From NCBI GenBank assembly GCA_030562215.1, contig JAUPFL010000001.1, forward strand, positions 1,476,501-1,540,500: a stretch of DNA of 64,000 bases, in the 5' to 3' direction. The position numbers and the translations under genes were made by a program. The first letter of the stretch is position 1. Each line of letters starts with the position of its first letter. This DNA comes from Peribacillus frigoritolerans (lineage in GTDB: Bacteria; Bacillota; Bacilli; Bacillales; DSM-1321). Positions 63,825-64,000 of this stretch are shown here, one piece after another. A model generated the notes under the pieces. That model did not search any database and was not told the DNA's origin. It saw nothing but the letters and a program-made list of their open reading frames with translations.

Positions 63825-64000
63825 AGCGAATAGGAGAACAACAACACGCTATCTATCTTTACAATGGAGCACTGGAGGTACTGTCATTTGAAAATGAAGA
63901 AAGAAAATATGTCATCACAGGGAACCTAATCGTAACCTATATACAGTGTGAAGATTGGGGAAATGCGAAGAGAATTATTGATTTAGTAAACGAGAATGAA
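63812..64000 (+). other. Coding-like fragment at the right edge
   Basis: Frame open to the window end: HRNLKRIGEQQHAIYLYNG...LIVTYIQCEDWGNAKRIIDL. The helix-pair spacing (IYLYNGALEVL, GNLIVTYIQCEDW) looks like tetratricopeptide repeats. It has no start and overlaps the end of the helicase fragment in another frame, so it may be a different gene joined by a deletion, or the same gene after another shift. Confidence 0.35.

Overview
The window looks like chromosome of a low-to-moderate GC, spore-forming Bacillaceae. The left third follows the Bacillus subtilis order purD, yerA, yerB, yerC, pcrB, pcrA, ligA, camS, gatCAB, dgkB, rlmCD. A Peribacillus or Bacillus simplex-type organism would fit, but that is inference. 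Sporulation genes (spoVAD, DUF1657), a BirA-type biotin operator and a T7SS LXG toxin locus agree with this.

Reading frames are broken far more often than biology would explain. I count nearly 60 one-base shifts (one may be a two-base change) in about 30 genes. Roughly nine in ten are losses, mostly inside homopolymers, and they hit essential genes such as ligA and gatB. I treat these as consensus sequencing errors. I annotate each gene over its full restored length and give the site of each break.

Layout. 1-14950: conserved housekeeping block (purine synthesis, archaeal-type lipid glycerol ether enzyme PcrB, PcrA helicase, NAD-dependent ligase, Glu-tRNA amidotransferase). 15121-18111: four overlapping genes, ECF sigma factor, zinc anti-sigma, a three-repeat TM2-like membrane protein and a LiaF-like protein, probably an envelope-stress unit. 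18292-21668: DgkB, an acetyltransferase, a small CxxC protein, RlmCD. 21670-22002: a dispersed Bacillus repeat between two look-alike terminators. 22108-25647: a YitT protein and an eroded spoVA cluster. 25929-33388: ammonium transporter, XpaC/TelA pair, nitroreductase, SEC-C protein, intracellular subtilisin. 33438-42610: YcnI/YcnJ copper proteins, a cadherin-like secreted protein, a PAS sensor kinase, preQ1-riboswitch-controlled queT, YwhH, a CBS protein with a possible HEPN tail.

42670-48142 is a regulatory island. A zinc alcohol dehydrogenase lies behind a textbook sigma-54 promoter with two upstream repeats. It converges on an operon encoding an iron alcohol dehydrogenase, a GAF/PAS histidine kinase and a sigma-54 activator response regulator. 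48414-49806 is a secreted M28 aminopeptidase.

50041-56629 is a polymorphic toxin locus: two small LXG partner genes, an LXG toxin whose AT-rich C-terminus is a TNT (NAD glycohydrolase-like) domain, and a run of probable immunity genes including an ADP-ribosylglycohydrolase and a tandem paralogue pair. 56861-64000 holds a DUF445 protein, an orphan truncated ABC ATPase, a BirA-controlled bioF-bioH-bioC operon, a second YitT gene, and broken helicase-like sequence at the edge. I saw no rRNA, tRNA or CRISPR array.
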